64,000 nt of DNA from assembly GCA_048595745.1 (NCBI GenBank), contig CP184361.1; one strand, given 5' to 3'. The stretch's first letter is position 1, and every line of letters begins with the position of its first letter. This stretch comes from Aquipseudomonas alcaligenes_A (GTDB lineage: Bacteria > Pseudomonadota > Gammaproteobacteria > Pseudomonadales > Pseudomonadaceae). Position numbers and translations under genes: made by a program. Of the stretch, positions 6,419 to 15,019 are shown piece by piece. The notes under the pieces are model-generated. The model was not told the DNA's origin and made no database searches. It was given only the letters and a program-made list of their open reading frames with translations.

Positions 6419-8008
6419 ATGCCATCCAACCTGAGTTATCCGGGCGTCTACATCGAAGAAGTACCCAGCGGCGTGCGCACCATCACCGGCGTCGCCACCT
6501 CGATCACCGCGTTTGTGGGCCGAGCGCTGCGTGGGCCGGTCAACGATCCGGTGCGCGTACAGAGCTTCGCCGAGTATTCGCGCCTGTTCGGCGGGCTTTG
6601 GCAGCCGAGCCCCCTGAGTTATGCCGTGCTGCAGTTTTTCCAGCATGGCGGCAGCGATGCGCTGATCGTCCGAGTCTTCGGTGGCGATGCCGCTGCCAGT
6701 ACCGCCACGCTGGATCTGGCAACCGCCTCCGGTTCCTTGCTGCTGGAGGCCGCCAGCCCGGGTACCTGGGGCAGCCGGCTACAGGCCAGCGTGGACCATG
6801 ACACACGCGATACGGCTGATCCGTTGCTGTTCAACCTGCTGATCGAGGAACTGGATCGCCCTGGTGGCACTGTGGCGGTGGCTTCAGAGGTGTTCCGCAA
6901 TGTCTCGGTCGATCCGCTCAGTCCGCGTTTCGTTGATACGGTACTCAACGAGCAGTCCGCGCTGGTCAATGTGCGTACCTCCGCACCTGCTGACGAAAGT
7001 CCAAACGATGGTACGGCCACTGTCGCCAACCCCGATGGCACGGCAACCACAGAGGGAACACTAGGCGATGATGGTTCGGCCATTACCGACAGCGAGATTA
7101 CCGGTGACCAGGCACAGCGCACCGGCATCTTCGCCCTGGAGGCAGCTGACCTGTTCAACCTATTGTGCATCCCTCCCCTGGCCCGCGACAGCGACCTGGC
7201 CGATGCCACCTGGGCCGCTGCCGCCAGTTACTGTCAGGATCGCCGGGCCCTGCTGATCATTGATCCACCGGCCGCCTGGACGGCCAGCCCGAGCACCGCC
7301 ATCGACGATGCCGAGACCGGTGTCAACGGTTTGCGTGGCACTGTCGGCAACGACGACGCAATCAACGCAGCGGTCTACTACCCTCGCCTGCGCATGGCTG
7401 ATCCCCTGTCCGAGAACCGCCTGGCCGACTTCGCGCCCTGCGGCGCGGTCGCCGGCATCATGGCACGCACGGATGTGCAGCGCGGTGTGTGGAAAGCGCC
7501 AGCCGGCTTGGCCGCGTCTTTCTCCGGGGTACAGGGCCTCACCTACACCATGACCGACCGGCAGAACGGCGTGCTCAATCCCGTCGGCCTCAACTGCCTG
7601 CGCACCTTTCCGGTGGCCGGGCATCTGGTCTGGGGCGCACGTACCCTGGCCGGCGCCGACCTATTGGCCTCTGAATGGAAATATGTGCCGGTACGGCGCC
7701 TGGCGCTGTTCCTGGAAGAAAGCCTGTTCCGCGGCACCCAGTGGGTCGTGTTCGAGCCCAACGACGAGCCGCTCTGGGCGCAGATTCGGCTCAACATCGG
7801 CGCCTTCATGCAGGACCTGTTCCGCCAGGGCGCCTTCCAGGGTAGCAGCCCACGCGATGCCTACTTCGTCAAATGCGACCGCGAAACCACTACGCAGAGC
7901 GACATCAACCGCGGGGTGGTGAACATCCTGGTCGGCTTCGCTCCGCTCAAACCCGCCGAGTTCGTGGTCATCAAGCTGCAGCAGATGGCCGGACAGATCG
8001 ACGTCTAG
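6419..8008 (+). CDS. eCIS contractile sheath protein
   Basis: A 529-residue tail-sheath protein (phage gp18/Pvc2-Afp2 family) that forms the outer cylinder whose contraction drives the inner tube outward. The N-terminus has the typical sheath opening YPGVYIEEVPSG, followed by SITAFVGRA and SYAVLQFFQHGG. The C-terminal domain has the conserved interlocking part (FEPNDEPLWAQIRLNI around 446-461, then INRGVVNILVGFAPLKPAEF and IKLQQ). A Thr/Asp/Gly-rich insert near 200-235 is probably surface exposed. Only one sheath gene is present, whereas Afp and PVC have several paralogues. First gene of the operon. Confidence 0.93.
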   Translation: MPSNLSYPGVYIEEVPSGVRTITGVATSITAFVGRALRGPVNDPVRVQSFAEYSRLFGGLWQPSPLSYAVLQFFQHGGSDALIVRVFGGDAAASTATLDLATASGSLLLEAASPGTWGSRLQASVDHDTRDTADPLLFNLLIEELDRPGGTVAVASEVFRNVSVDPLSPRFVDTVLNEQSALVNVRTSAPADESPNDGTATVANPDGTATTEGTLGDDGSAITDSEITGDQAQRTGIFALEAADLFNLLCIPPLARDSDLADATWAAAASYCQDRRALLIIDPPAAWTASPSTAIDDAETGVNGLRGTVGNDDAINAAVYYPRLRMADPLSENRLADFAPCGAVAGIMARTDVQRGVWKAPAGLAASFSGVQGLTYTMTDRQNGVLNPVGLNCLRTFPVAGHLVWGARTLAGADLLASEWKYVPVRRLALFLEESLFRGTQWVVFEPNDEPLWAQIRLNIGAFMQDLFRQGAFQGSSPRDAYFVKCDRETTTQSDINRGVVNILVGFAPLKPAEFVVIKLQQMAGQIDV

Positions 8009-8019
8009 GAGAACAGACC

Positions 8020-8544
8020 ATGGCCCAGTTCAGCGTGAACGCACAGCGCTTCGATCCGTACAAGAACTTCAAATTTCGGGTTAAGTGGGACGGCCGATAC
8101 GTTGCCGGCATCAGCAAGGTCGGCTCGCTCAAGCGCAGCACCGAAATGGTCGAACACCGCGAAGGTGGCGACCCCTCCACCTCGCGCAAGTCGCCCGGAC
8201 GCACCAAGTTCGAGGCCATTACCCTGGAGCGCGGCGTCACCCACGACACCGAATTCGAGAAGTGGGCCAACAAGGTATGGAATTTCGGTGCCGGCCTCGG
8301 GGCCGAGGTCTCGCTCAAGGACTTCCGCAAGGACCTGATCATCGAGGTGTACAACGAGGCCGGCCAACTTGCCCTCGCCTACAAGGTGTTCCGCTGCTGG
8401 GTGTCGGAGTACCAGGCGCTGCCGGACCTGGATGCCAATGCCAACGCCGTGGCGATCCAGACCATCAAGCTGGAGAACGAGGGTTGGGAGCGTGACTACG
8501 ACGTGACCGAGCCTGCCGAGCCCAACTTCACCGAGCCGGCCTGA
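8020..8544 (+). CDS. eCIS inner tube protein
   Basis: A 174-residue protein of the T4 gp19/Hcp-like tail-tube family (Pvc1/Afp1). Typical features are the opening DPYKNFKFRVKWDGRYVAGISKVG, interrupted here as DPYKNFKFRV and GRYVAGISKV, then KSPGRTKFEAITLERGVT and the C-terminal IQTIKLENEGWERD. Subunits stack as hexameric rings inside the sheath and form the conduit that carries cargo. The ATG lies 12 bp after the sheath stop with an AGGAG just upstream, so the two are translated together. An upstream in-frame extension overlapping the sheath gene is not coding. Confidence 0.93.
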   Translation: MAQFSVNAQRFDPYKNFKFRVKWDGRYVAGISKVGSLKRSTEMVEHREGGDPSTSRKSPGRTKFEAITLERGVTHDTEFEKWANKVWNFGAGLGAEVSLKDFRKDLIIEVYNEAGQLALAYKVFRCWVSEYQALPDLDANANAVAIQTIKLENEGWERDYDVTEPAEPNFTEPA

Positions 8545-8548
8545 AGCC

Positions 8549-9235
8549 ATGCTGCCGCTGACTCCTGCACAACTCCTGACGCTCTGGGAGCATGGCGCCG
8601 TGCGCCACCCCCTGGATCGCGCGCTGCTGTTGTTCGCCCAGGCGGCGCCGGAACTGGCGGTAGAGCAATTGGCCGAGCGTCCCCTGGGAGAATGCAACGC
8701 GGCGCTGATGCGCCTGCGCTGGCGCAGCTTCGGCACGCAGCTGCCGCTCTGGCTGGATTGTCCGGCCTGCGGCGAGCGCATGGAGTTCATCCTGCTGCCG
8801 GAGCAGCTGCCACCGATGGAAAGGCCTCCCGAGTGGGTGGAAGTCGCCGGTCAACGTTTTCGCTGCCCCGGAATTGGTGATCTGGCGCGCATTGCCGGCA
8901 TGCACGACCTGACGGATGCCGCTGCCCGGCTGCTGCACGAATGCACCGCCGGCGATGCGCCCGATGAAGCGCTACGACCTGCCATCGAAGCCGCCATCGA
9001 GGCGGCCGACCCCTGGGCGGACATCTCACTGAATTTCCAGTGCCCTGCATGCGAGTATACCGACGATGCCAGCCTAGATTTGCTCGCCTACCTGTGGGAA
9101 GAAATAGAAGCCAGCAGCCGCCATTTGCTCGACGACATACATAGGCTGGCGCAGGCCTACGGTTGGAGCGAGAGCGAGATACTCGCGCTGAGCCCAGCCC
9201 GGCGCAATGCCTATCTGGCCCGGGTGGCGCCATGA
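8549..9235 (+). CDS. eCIS baseplate-associated protein with two CPxC knuckles
   Basis: A 228-residue protein resembling the T4-type baseplate family commonly placed after the tube gene in eCIS loci. Two Cys pairs, CPACGE near 72 and CPACEY near 163, could form a zinc-binding ribbon. The rest is helical and acidic. It begins 4 bp after the tube stop, and its stop overlaps the next start (ATGA). A baseplate or hub role is inferred from family and position. Confidence 0.7.
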   Translation: MLPLTPAQLLTLWEHGAVRHPLDRALLLFAQAAPELAVEQLAERPLGECNAALMRLRWRSFGTQLPLWLDCPACGERMEFILLPEQLPPMERPPEWVEVAGQRFRCPGIGDLARIAGMHDLTDAAARLLHECTAGDAPDEALRPAIEAAIEAADPWADISLNFQCPACEYTDDASLDLLAYLWEEIEASSRHLLDDIHRLAQAYGWSESEILALSPARRNAYLARVAP

Positions 9236-10035
9236 CCGGCCTGTTCATGCGTCTAGCCGCACAGGCCACCGGACAGCGCGGGACGACGCTGCACTCGCCG
9301 GCACGGTTGCCCTATCAATCCCTACCCGAACGCCTGCAGCCCACTCCAGAGTTCGCCACTGCGTCGCCATCGCTCACGGACAGGCAGTCACCTCAGGAGC
9401 CGACCGACCCGTCGCAACGCGTGGCGCCTGCTGCGCCGCCAACTCGGCATGCTCCATCTGCGCTCTTCCAGGAGCAGGCCGAGAAAGCCACGCAGGAAGA
9501 GTGGATCGCTCCCCTACCCCCTCTGACAAATCGCCCCAGCGTGACCCTTCGCGTCGAGTCCACTGGGTTGTCAGGTAGTGCGCCCGAGAAGCATGCCGAG
9601 ATTCGCGGTCCCGCTGCGCCTGCAGCCATGCTGCCGTCGCAATCGCCAGACGATCAATCAACGCCGGTCCCCCTCGCTCAAGTGCCCGTTGAGTTGCCCC
9701 TGCAACCCGCCGCCCAGCCGTCGCTGCCCCCTGCCCCCGGCAGCGAGGTTGGCGCCGTGCTGCGCGTGCCGGAGCGAATGCAGGACAAGCTCGTGCTACC
9801 GCTCCCCCTGCTCCCGGCAAATCCGCCCAGAGCTGCCTCGGCTCAAGCAGCAGCGGACTCTGCCAGCGCATCGGCTTTGTCTGCACGCGAGCCCGACGAG
9901 GTGCATATCCATATCGGCCGTATCGAGGTGACCGCCATCCAGGAATCCAGACCGTCCAGCAAGCCATCGCGCAAGGGCGCGGCGCCGCTCTCTCTGGATG
10001 ACTACCTGGCTAGGCGCAAGGGGGATGGCTCATGA
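9232..10035 (+). CDS. Pro/Ala-rich eCIS operon protein of unknown function
   Basis: A 267-residue protein beginning at an ATG that overlaps the previous stop. Residues about 20-215 are low-complexity and rich in Pro, Ala, Gln and Ser, so probably disordered. The C-terminus carries a short ordered-looking segment (VHIHIGRIEVTAI) followed by a basic tail ending in LDDYLARRKG. Similar disordered proteins with an IGRIEV-like C-terminus occur in eCIS and phage-like operons, where they may link tail parts. No function is assigned. The stop overlaps the next gene. Confidence 0.65.
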   Translation: MTGLFMRLAAQATGQRGTTLHSPARLPYQSLPERLQPTPEFATASPSLTDRQSPQEPTDPSQRVAPAAPPTRHAPSALFQEQAEKATQEEWIAPLPPLTNRPSVTLRVESTGLSGSAPEKHAEIRGPAAPAAMLPSQSPDDQSTPVPLAQVPVELPLQPAAQPSLPPAPGSEVGAVLRVPERMQDKLVLPLPLLPANPPRAASAQAAADSASASALSAREPDEVHIHIGRIEVTAIQESRPSSKPSRKGAAPLSLDDYLARRKGDGS

Positions 10036-11342
10036 GTACCGCCCTGGCCATCGCCGGCGTCACCGCCGTGCTGCGCGACCGGCTCAATGATGGCCTGGTC
10101 AATCACAACGTCGCCGGGGTACTGGGCAGCACGGTGAGCGTCAGCGTGCTGGCTCCGGACCGCGTGGTGCCGGCCGATGGCACCGAGTCGAGCCAGCTCA
10201 ATCTGTTCCTCTATCAGGTCATGCCCAATGCCAGCTGGCGTAACCAGGGCCTGCCAGCCCATGACGCGAGCGGCAGGCAACGGCTGACCAACCAACCCCT
10301 GGCGCTCGACCTGTATTACCTGATTTCCGCCTACAGCGGCGGCGACCTGCATGCCGAGATCCTGCTCGGCTATGCCATGCAACTGATGCATGAGTTTCCC
10401 ATCATCACCCGCGAGATGATTCGCACCGCTCTCAGCCCATCACCGGACGTCGGTGTGGTACTGCCACCAGCGCTGCGTGCCCTGGCCGAATGTGGCCTGG
10501 CCGATCAGGTGGAGATGCTGCGCGTCACCCCTCAGGCGCTCAACACCGAGGAAAGCTCCAAGCTGTGGTCGGCCACCCAGTCGAGCCTGCGTCCCACCGC
10601 CGCCTATCAGGTCTCGGTAGTGCTGATCGAGGCCACCCGCCCTGCCCTCGCCCCGCTGCCCGTACTGACACGTGGCGAGGTAAACCCGCTATCGGGTCGC
10701 GAACGCGGCGTGATGGCCTCACCCAGCCTGGTACCCGCATTGCCGACACTGGAGGCCATAGTACCTGCCGCCAATCAGCCAGTGGCAAGGCTCGGCCACG
10801 GCATAGTGCTGCGCGGCCACCATCTGAACGGCACCAGCCGTGAGGTGCGCATTGGCAATCCGCGCTACGAGGTGAGCGATGTGCTGGCGGCTGGCGGCGT
10901 GAACAGCGCGGCGCAGATGGAGCTGCTGATTCCCGTGGCGCGCGCCGCCGACTTCCCGGTGGGTGTGTACGAGGCGAACGCTCGCCTGATTCGCCCTAGC
11001 GAAAGCATCGCACGGGAAAGCAATCGCCTGGCTTTCACCCTGGCGCCGGACATCACCAATCTGCCGCAGAACGTACTCCTCGATGGTGACGGCGATGCGC
11101 TGGTGACTATCGACTTCACCCCCGAACTGCGCGCCGGACAGCGCGCAACCCTGCTGGTCGGTCAGCGCGAGGTGGTGCCACAAAGCTTCACTGCGCCGGT
11201 CTCCAGCCTCGATTTCCTGATCGAGAATGCCGAGGCTGGCGTGCACCTGGTGCGCCTGCGCATCGATGGCATCGACAGCCCCATAGTCGATTACGCCAGC
11301 ACGCCGCCGGTGTTCCTCAACCAACGGTTGACCATCGCATGA
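10032..11342 (+). CDS. DUF4255 / Pvc16-type tail terminator (sheath cap)
   Basis: A 436-residue protein. The N-terminal ~190 residues match the Pvc16/DUF4255 domain: the opening AIAGVTAVLRDRLNDGL, then LNLFLYQVMPNASWRN and LDLYYLISAYSGGDLHAE. In PVC and Afp this protein caps the distal end of tube and sheath. The remaining ~240 residues form beta-rich, probably Ig/TIG-like domains, which makes it longer than a minimal cap. Start and stop overlap its neighbours by ATGA, so it is translationally coupled. Confidence 0.85.
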   Translation: MSTALAIAGVTAVLRDRLNDGLVNHNVAGVLGSTVSVSVLAPDRVVPADGTESSQLNLFLYQVMPNASWRNQGLPAHDASGRQRLTNQPLALDLYYLISAYSGGDLHAEILLGYAMQLMHEFPIITREMIRTALSPSPDVGVVLPPALRALAECGLADQVEMLRVTPQALNTEESSKLWSATQSSLRPTAAYQVSVVLIEATRPALAPLPVLTRGEVNPLSGRERGVMASPSLVPALPTLEAIVPAANQPVARLGHGIVLRGHHLNGTSREVRIGNPRYEVSDVLAAGGVNSAAQMELLIPVARAADFPVGVYEANARLIRPSESIARESNRLAFTLAPDITNLPQNVLLDGDGDALVTIDFTPELRAGQRATLLVGQREVVPQSFTAPVSSLDFLIENAEAGVHLVRLRIDGIDSPIVDYASTPPVFLNQRLTIA

Positions 11343-13237
11343 ACGCGCCTGCCGGTTTGGACTGGAGCACGGCCAACCAGCAACTGTTGGTGGCCGAGTT
11401 CGCCCGTCTACGCGCCTTGCTCGACGGAAGCGATGGCAAGGATTTGCAGGCCTCGATCGACGGTCTGCGGGCAACGATGAGTGTCCCACCCGCTATCGAC
11501 ACGCTGGCGCACCTGTTCGAGCTGAGCGGCTTCGAACGCGATCTTCTGCTCCTGGTCGCGGGTGTAGAGATGGACGCCGCGCTGGGCCTGCTCTGTGCCC
11601 AGGTCAGCGGTCAGCCCAATCGTCCCTGGGCCACCTTCGGTCTGGCCATGAGTGCCTTGCCCGCCGCGCACTGGGATGCCATGTCTCCTGCCGAACCACT
11701 GCGGCGCTGGCGCCTGTTGGATTTGGACGAGAGCGCCGGGCTGACAGGCTCACGGGTGCGCATGGACGAGCGCGTTCTGCACTACCTGGCCGGCATCAAT
11801 GCTCTGGATCAACGCCTGCAGCCCCTGCTCCAGCCCCTGTCACCCGCGGCGCTTATGAGCCATGCACATGCTGAGGTCTGCATCGATGCCTGTAGCAGAC
11901 TGCAACGCGATGGAGGATTGCCACGGGCGATTCTGTTGTCCGGCGATGACTCGCAGGGCCAGCAGGATGTCGCCGCCGATATTGCCAGGCGCCTGGGACT
12001 GACCCTGTACTGCCTGCGTGCCGCAGACATCCCCACGACGGCGCACGAGCAGGCCGCTCTGGCCACGCTGTGGCAGCGCGAGGCCGTCATGCTCGGTAGT
12101 GCCTTGCTGATCGAACTGCGCGATGACGACAGCAAGGTGCTCGAGCGCTTTGTCGAGCGTCTCGGTGGCCTGCTGATTATCGCCTCACGTGTGCCCACGG
12201 CGCTGGACGGCGAGGCGTTCAGCGTGGACCGCCCCGAGGTCCCCGAGCAGCGCCGACTCTGGCAGGTTGCGCTTGGCCAACGGGGCGCCGATCTGGCACC
12301 GGTTATCGACAGTCTGGCCGGACAATACCGGCTCGGCGCCCGACGCATCAGCAGCATTGCCGCAAGGCTTGGCTCGGAGGTTGATCTTAAGGTCGTGCAT
12401 CGCGCCTGCCGGACCGACACACCCGGCATGAGTGAGTTGGCCCAACCCATAGAGCCGCGGGCAGACTGGGACGATCTGGTACTACCCGAGGCTCAGTGCC
12501 GCATCCTGCAGCAGATCGCCATGCATGCGCGCCATCGCCTCACCGTGCACCACGACTGGGGATTTGCCGGCAAGAGTTCACGCGGGCTGGGCATCGCCAC
12601 TCTGTTCTGGGGCGACTCTGGTACCGGCAAGACCCTGGCCGCCGAGGTCCTGGCCAGCACGCTTGGCTTGGCGCTGTACCGCATCGATCTGTCTGCCGTG
12701 GTCAGCAAGTACATCGGCGAGACCGAGAAGAACCTGCGCAGGGTCTTCGACAGTGCAGAGGAGCTCGGCGCCATCCTGCTGTTTGACGAGGCCGATGCGC
12801 TGTTTGGTAAGCGCAGCGAGGTCAAGGACAGTCACGACCGCTACGCCAACATCGAGGTCAGCTACCTGCTGCAGCGCATGGAGTCATATCGCGGCCTGGC
12901 GATTCTCACCACCAACCACAAGGCCGCGCTGGATGCCGCCTTCTCTCGCCGCCTGAGTTTCGTGGTGCACTTCCCCTTCCCCGACGAGGCCCAGCGCGAA
13001 GCGCTCTGGCACGGTGTGTTCCCCCCTGCGACACCGCTGGACCAGCTGGACTATCGCAAGCTGGCACGGCTTGCCGTGCCCGGCGGCACCATCCGCAACA
13101 TAGCGCTGGCCGCCGCCTTCCTCGCCGCAGAGGCGGGAACTCCGGTCGGCATGCGCCACCTGCTGCGCGCCGCGCATATCGAGGCAGCCAAACGCGACAA
13201 GCCGATTTCCGATGCGGAAACGCGGGGGTGGGTATGA
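11339..13237 (+). CDS. eCIS AAA+ ATPase (Pvc15/Afp15 type)
   Basis: A 632-residue protein. The C-terminal half is a classical AAA+ domain: Walker A GDSGTGKT near 425, Walker B ILLFDEADALFGKR near 479, sensor ITTNHKAALDAAFSRR near 523 with likely Arg fingers, and a C-terminal lid. The N-terminal ~370 residues contain a degenerate P-loop-like region and helical repeats typical of this family. In PVC and Afp the homologue is needed for assembly and cargo loading but is not part of the finished particle. It lies just before the cargo genes, consistent with a loading role. Confidence 0.9.
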   Translation: MNAPAGLDWSTANQQLLVAEFARLRALLDGSDGKDLQASIDGLRATMSVPPAIDTLAHLFELSGFERDLLLLVAGVEMDAALGLLCAQVSGQPNRPWATFGLAMSALPAAHWDAMSPAEPLRRWRLLDLDESAGLTGSRVRMDERVLHYLAGINALDQRLQPLLQPLSPAALMSHAHAEVCIDACSRLQRDGGLPRAILLSGDDSQGQQDVAADIARRLGLTLYCLRAADIPTTAHEQAALATLWQREAVMLGSALLIELRDDDSKVLERFVERLGGLLIIASRVPTALDGEAFSVDRPEVPEQRRLWQVALGQRGADLAPVIDSLAGQYRLGARRISSIAARLGSEVDLKVVHRACRTDTPGMSELAQPIEPRADWDDLVLPEAQCRILQQIAMHARHRLTVHHDWGFAGKSSRGLGIATLFWGDSGTGKTLAAEVLASTLGLALYRIDLSAVVSKYIGETEKNLRRVFDSAEELGAILLFDEADALFGKRSEVKDSHDRYANIEVSYLLQRMESYRGLAILTTNHKAALDAAFSRRLSFVVHFPFPDEAQREALWHGVFPPATPLDQLDYRKLARLAVPGGTIRNIALAAAFLAAEAGTPVGMRHLLRAAHIEAAKRDKPISDAETRGWV

Positions 13238-13494
13238 GCCGCATCGTGCTGCATATCGACCGTTTGCTACTGCGTGGCATTCACTCGAGTGATGCCGAGG
13301 CTTTTGCCACCGCCTTGCGCGCCGAACTGCACCAGATGCTCGTCGAAAGTGGCGGGCAAAGCCTTCTCGACACCGGTCACCGGGCCTCTTACCGGCCACC
13401 GGCCGTGCGAATTCAGGAGCGCGCCAACGCCGCGGAGTTGGCGCGCGCGGTGGCTCCCCATGTGCTGCCTGGCAGTCCTGGAGGTGAGTCATGA
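13234..13494 (+). CDS. Small eCIS operon protein, unknown function
   Basis: An 86-residue protein starting at an ATG that overlaps the ATPase stop; its own stop overlaps the next start. It opens with a beta-strand-like MSRIVLHIDRLLLRG and continues as a helix (AEAFATALRAELHQML). Small proteins of this kind sit between the ATPase and the cargo genes in other eCIS loci, but I know no function. An in-frame GTG six bases earlier is a less likely start. Confidence 0.65.
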   Translation: MSRIVLHIDRLLLRGIHSSDAEAFATALRAELHQMLVESGGQSLLDTGHRASYRPPAVRIQERANAAELARAVAPHVLPGSPGGES

Positions 13495-15005
13495 ATACCG
13501 GCAGGTTCGAAACCCTCAGCCCGCCCGACGAGCACTCCAGACTGCTGTTGCAGCGCAAGTGCGCCTGTGGTGGCGAGGCTTCGGCGCTGACCGGGGAATG
13601 CGAGGATTGTGCCCGCGCGCTGCAGCCGAGGCTGGAAATCGGACCTGTCGACGATCCATACGAGCGCGAGGCCGACCGCGTTGCCGAGCGCGTGACCGGG
13701 TCGCAGTCTACGGAGGCCGCAGAACCACTGCCGCCCCCTCGAGCGGGCCAAAGTGTTGCTGGAGTTCAGCCCCCCGCAGTGGTGCAGCAGGCATTGAAAA
13801 CACCCGGCCAGCCACTTGCGGCTGCGGAGAAGAGCTTCTTCGAGCAGCGTCTGGGACATGATTTCTCCCGTGTGCGGATCCATGCGGACGACAAGGCCGC
13901 CGAGTCGACCCGGGCAGTCGGTGCACGCGCTTACACGGTTGGTCAGGACCTGGTGTTTGCTCCGGGGCAATATGCGCCCGGTAGTCACGAGGGCAAGCGC
14001 CTGCTGGCCCATGAGCTCACCCATGTGCGCCAGCAGACGCCTTCGCTGCGGCGCAAGCCTGCCAAGAAACCAGCGGCCCCAACCCCGGACCCTCTGTGCG
14101 GCAAATTCAACTTCGATGCCGCCAGCAAGGCCGTCAAGGCGCAAGCCAAGCACTTCACCGATAGTACCGACATGCTGCCGCTGATCCGCGCCCTCAAGCC
14201 GATTCGTCGCTGCGCCAGCGAGGAACAGAAGAAGCAGGTCCGGAGCGACCTGGAAAGTACTATCACCAAGAGCAAGGCGGATGCGGCTTGGAGCTCGGCC
14301 GGAACCGCCTTCGGTGGCTATGTCGGTTTCTATCCCGGGTATGCGTCGGACGTCAAAACCCACTTGAACAAGCTCGGTGCCAGCGAATCACTGTCGTCCA
14401 GCACCTTCGAGCTGTCTGAAGAAGGCAAGACACACAAGAAGCGCGCCAAAGCGGCCGCCGACAAGGAAAAAGGCGACCTGGCACGTACCGACATCGTGTA
14501 CTTCCGCGGCCATCAGTATGCCCAGTACAAGGCCCCCGGCCTGTTCGCCGACGGCGACGAGACCAGTGGTTTTGATCTGCGCTACGTCGACAAGGCGGGA
14601 GGCTTCGCCAATGTGAAGCTGATGATCAGCACCAGCTGCGCAACCCTGTGCAAGGAAGCGACAGCGGTGTTCAGCAGCCTGTTTCCCAATGCGGTGATCC
14701 TTGGCTACCGCAAGTCGGCGCCTATCGATGGTGGAGCCGTACGCTCCGATCTGACCAAACGCCTCAACGAGCTCAACCGTCCCCTGCTGATCGATGACCC
14801 TGTCGATGTGGCCGCGATCATCTCCATCTGGAAGGCGATCGCGGAGTCGCATCACAAGGGGCAGACCGGTCCGCAACCGGGCATCTATCAGGGCGGAACC
14901 GTGACCTATTGGGATGGCTCCGCCTGGCAAAGCTTTACCGCGACGGATGCGCAGAATGCCTGCAAGAAGAAAGGAGACTTCAGTGACCAGTATCCCGCTC
15001 CCTGA
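13491..15005 (+). CDS. eCIS cargo protein 1: eCIS-core (DUF4157) plus His/Cys putative hydrolase domain
   Basis: A 504-residue protein. Near the N-terminus is a CxC...CxxC knuckle (QRKCACGG at 21-28, GECEDC at 35-40). The eCIS-core region spans about 50-185, with FFEQRLGHDFSRVRIH at 116-131, ARAYTVGQDLVFAPGQYAP at 145-163 and the HExxH motif HELTH at 174-178. The C-terminal domain (about 200-504) is unlike the other two cargos. A strand followed by RGHQ (His341) and another strand followed by STSC (Cys383) recall the His/Cys arrangement of clan CD (caspase/CHAT-like) peptidases; this is inferred from pattern only. Proteins with this core are loaded into eCIS particles. No immunity gene is visible beside it. 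Confidence 0.75.
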   Translation: MNTGRFETLSPPDEHSRLLLQRKCACGGEASALTGECEDCARALQPRLEIGPVDDPYEREADRVAERVTGSQSTEAAEPLPPPRAGQSVAGVQPPAVVQQALKTPGQPLAAAEKSFFEQRLGHDFSRVRIHADDKAAESTRAVGARAYTVGQDLVFAPGQYAPGSHEGKRLLAHELTHVRQQTPSLRRKPAKKPAAPTPDPLCGKFNFDAASKAVKAQAKHFTDSTDMLPLIRALKPIRRCASEEQKKQVRSDLESTITKSKADAAWSSAGTAFGGYVGFYPGYASDVKTHLNKLGASESLSSSTFELSEEGKTHKKRAKAAADKEKGDLARTDIVYFRGHQYAQYKAPGLFADGDETSGFDLRYVDKAGGFANVKLMISTSCATLCKEATAVFSSLFPNAVILGYRKSAPIDGGAVRSDLTKRLNELNRPLLIDDPVDVAAIISIWKAIAESHHKGQTGPQPGIYQGGTVTYWDGSAWQSFTATDAQNACKKKGDFSDQYPAP

Positions 15006-15019
15006 CAGCAGGTGTGACG

